DNA from: Gammaproteobacteria bacterium RIFCSPLOWO2_02_FULL_56_15
GTDB lineage: Bacteria > Pseudomonadota > Gammaproteobacteria > Eutrophobiales > Eutrophobiaceae
DNA: 7,152 nt
Direction: 5' to 3'
Assembly (NCBI GenBank): GCA_001801825.1
Contig: MGYR01000053.1
Location: 1 to 7,152, forward strand
Within the stretch, counting starts at the first letter, position 1, and each line of letters opens with the position of its first letter. This document shows positions 5,694 to 7,152 of the stretch, piece after piece. Position numbers and translations under genes: made by a program. The notes under the pieces were generated by a model that was not told where the DNA came from, did no database searches, and worked only from the letters and a program-made list of their open reading frames with translations.

Positions 5694-7121
5694 ATGGCTA
5701 ACAAAATAACGCAGAAGACACTGAGTTTCAGCCAGAGTGTCAACATGATGGCTGATCGGGCATTTAAGGTGCTGGACATGGACCCCGGTGTCGCCGCGGC
5801 GATCAAATCCTGTGATTCCATCCTCCAGGTCAATTTCCCGGTTACTATCAGAGGCCGGATCGAGGTCTTCACCGGATGGAGGGCGACCCACAGTACGCAT
5901 CGGCTCCCGTCCAAGGGCGGGATCCGTTATGCGACCATGGTCGACCAGGATGAGGTGGAAGCCTTGGCCGCCCTGATGACGTACAAATGCGCCATCGTTG
6001 ACGTGCCGTTCGGAGGTTCCAAGGGAGGATTGGCGATAGACCCGAGTCGATACTCACGGGAGGAAATGCAATTAATCACCCGCCGTTTCGCAAGGGAGTT
6101 GATCGAGAAGGGGTTTCTCAGCCCTGCCACCAATGTCCCGGCCCCGGACATGGGCACGGGAGAAAGAGAGATGGCATGGATCGCCGACACCTACAAGCAG
6201 TTACACCCGGAAGATATCAATTACTCCGCCTGCGTGACCGGGAAACCCTTGGCCCATGGGGGGGTCCGTGGCCGGATGGAGGCGACCGGCCGTGGCGTAG
6301 TCTATGTCATACGTGAGTTTTTCCGTCATCCTCAAGATGTGAACGCAGCAGGTCTCGACGGTGGTCCTGGTGGAAAACGGATTATCATCCAGGGCTTGGG
6401 AAACGTCGGTTATCATGCGGCCAGACTACTTCAGGAGGAAGATGAGGCCCGTATCATCGCAATAGTCGAAAGGGATGGTGCGATCATCAATGAAGCCGGA
6501 CTACCCGTGGAAAAGCTGAAGGAATACATTATCCAGAACGGGGGCGTCAAGGGTTTCCCGGACGGTAAATATATCGAAAATGGCAATACCATTCTGGAAA
6601 TGGAGTGCGACATATTGATCCCGGCGGCCATGGAAGGCCAGATCACGGAAGAAAACGCGGGGCGTATCTCCGCCCGTTTGATCATTGAGGCAGCGAACGG
6701 GCCGATTACCTTTGCAGCCGACGAGATCCTGCGGGCAAAAGGGATTCCAATCCTGCCGGATGCCTATGTCAATGCCGGGGGGGTCACGGTCTCCTATTTC
6801 GAATGGATCAGGAACCTGTCCCACATCCGCTTCGGAAGGATGGGAAGGCGCTTTGACGAAATGCGCGGGGAACACCTGATTACTGCAATAGAATCCGCCA
6901 CCCAGGGCACCACACAAGAGTGGCTCAAGAACAAGATCATCCATGGCGCTGATGAACTCGATCTGGTCCGTTCCGGCCTCGACGACACCATGCGCATGGC
7001 CTACCAGGAACTCAGTTCAACTCTGCACGAATACGACGCCATCACCGATTTCAGGACGGCTGCCTATGTCATCGCCATCAAGAAAATTGCCCGCTCCTAT
7101 TTCGATATCGGCGTCAACTGA
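5694..7121 (+). CDS. glutamate dehydrogenase, animal-mitochondrial-like subfamily
   Basis: The enzyme reversibly deaminates glutamate to 2-oxoglutarate and ammonia with a nicotinamide cofactor, in the cytoplasm and probably as a hexamer. The 475-residue protein carries substrate-site lysines Lys74 (SKGGIRY), Lys98 (LMTYKCA) and Lys110 (PFGGSKGG). The catalytic Asp152 (VPAPDMGTG) follows. The Rossmann motif GLGNVG is at 234-239, and Glu259 in the IVERDG segment after the second strand favours NAD(H) use (inference). NAGGVTVSYFEW is at 360-371. From memory, many blocks match human GDH1 closely, such as CVTGKP and ATGRGV, NLSHIRFGR against NLNHVSYGR, and DLVRSGL against DIVHSGL. The region between the last two (374-429) is about 10 residues shorter than in human GDH but much longer than in Bacillus-type GDH. 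AAGGA precedes the ATG by nine bases. In E. coli, clpB occupies this place after pgeF. Leucine or phenylalanine dehydrogenase is less likely. Confidence 0.93.
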   Translation: MANKITQKTLSFSQSVNMMADRAFKVLDMDPGVAAAIKSCDSILQVNFPVTIRGRIEVFTGWRATHSTHRLPSKGGIRYATMVDQDEVEALAALMTYKCAIVDVPFGGSKGGLAIDPSRYSREEMQLITRRFARELIEKGFLSPATNVPAPDMGTGEREMAWIADTYKQLHPEDINYSACVTGKPLAHGGVRGRMEATGRGVVYVIREFFRHPQDVNAAGLDGGPGGKRIIIQGLGNVGYHAARLLQEEDEARIIAIVERDGAIINEAGLPVEKLKEYIIQNGGVKGFPDGKYIENGNTILEMECDILIPAAMEGQITEENAGRISARLIIEAANGPITFAADEILRAKGIPILPDAYVNAGGVTVSYFEWIRNLSHIRFGRMGRRFDEMRGEHLITAIESATQGTTQEWLKNKIIHGADELDLVRSGLDDTMRMAYQELSSTLHEYDAITDFRTAAYVIAIKKIARSYFDIGVN

Positions 7122-7152
7122 GCAACACATCGGCAATCCCTTCCCGTGCTTC
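7114..7152 (-). other. possible 3' tip of a convergent minus-strand gene
   Basis: Reading leftward from the right edge, one minus-strand frame encodes 12 residues (EAREGIADVLLS) and then stops with TGA at 7116-7114. This would overlap the gdh stop codon by 8 bp. The residue composition is protein-like, but the segment is too short to tell from chance. Otherwise the final 31 bases show no terminator or other feature. Confidence 0.15.

Noticed and set aside
6501..6944. 147-codon minus-strand ORF opposite gdh
   Set aside because: It is a shadow of the glutamate dehydrogenase frame, with no independent evidence of coding.
1..7152. CRISPR arrays, tRNA or rRNA genes, insertion sequences, prophage or defence genes
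   Set aside because: No repeat-spacer pattern, cloverleaf, transposase motif or terminal inverted repeats were seen. Recognised core genes and short intergenic gaps account for nearly all of the window.

Overview
This 7.15 kb window looks like ordinary chromosome from a gammaproteobacterium with mid-range GC. The main evidence is a block with bamD facing divergently away from rluD, and rluD translationally overlapped by pgeF. That is the arrangement known from E. coli (yfiO / rluD-yfiH). The proteins themselves (an outer-membrane BAM lipoprotein and a RluD very close to the E. coli type) also indicate a Gram-negative host. I cannot name the genus.

Layout from left to right. Positions 1-1291 (minus) hold the N-terminal 430 codons of a membrane-anchored SGNH/GDSL-type hydrolase; the gene runs off the left edge. 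A 104-bp divergent intergenic region (1292-1395) carries two copies of an 11-bp repeat spaced 42 bp apart, together with plausible promoters in both directions. nadE, encoding glutamine-dependent NAD+ synthetase, occupies 1396-3015 (plus, GTG start). It converges, across 54 bp without a convincing terminator, on bamD (3070-3840, minus). An 85-bp divergent region separates bamD from rluD (3926-4879, plus). pgeF (4860-5621, plus) overlaps the end of rluD by 20 nt. After a 72-bp gap comes a glutamate dehydrogenase gene (5694-7121, plus) of the animal-mitochondrial-like subfamily. The last 31 bases hold no complete gene. They may contain the 3' tip of a convergent minus-strand gene that overlaps the gdh stop codon.

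The genes are mostly core housekeeping: NAD+ biosynthesis, outer-membrane protein assembly, 23S rRNA pseudouridylation, peptidoglycan precursor quality control and nitrogen/carbon metabolism. NadE takes its nitrogen from glutamine and GDH interconverts glutamate and 2-oxoglutarate using a nicotinamide cofactor. That is a metabolic link, but nothing in the sequence shows they are co-regulated. I do not see a new multi-gene system here.

The points most worth a second look are the spaced repeats in the divergent regulatory region, the altered N-terminal signature in PgeF, the extended C-terminal region of the GDH, and the unassigned SGNH protein.
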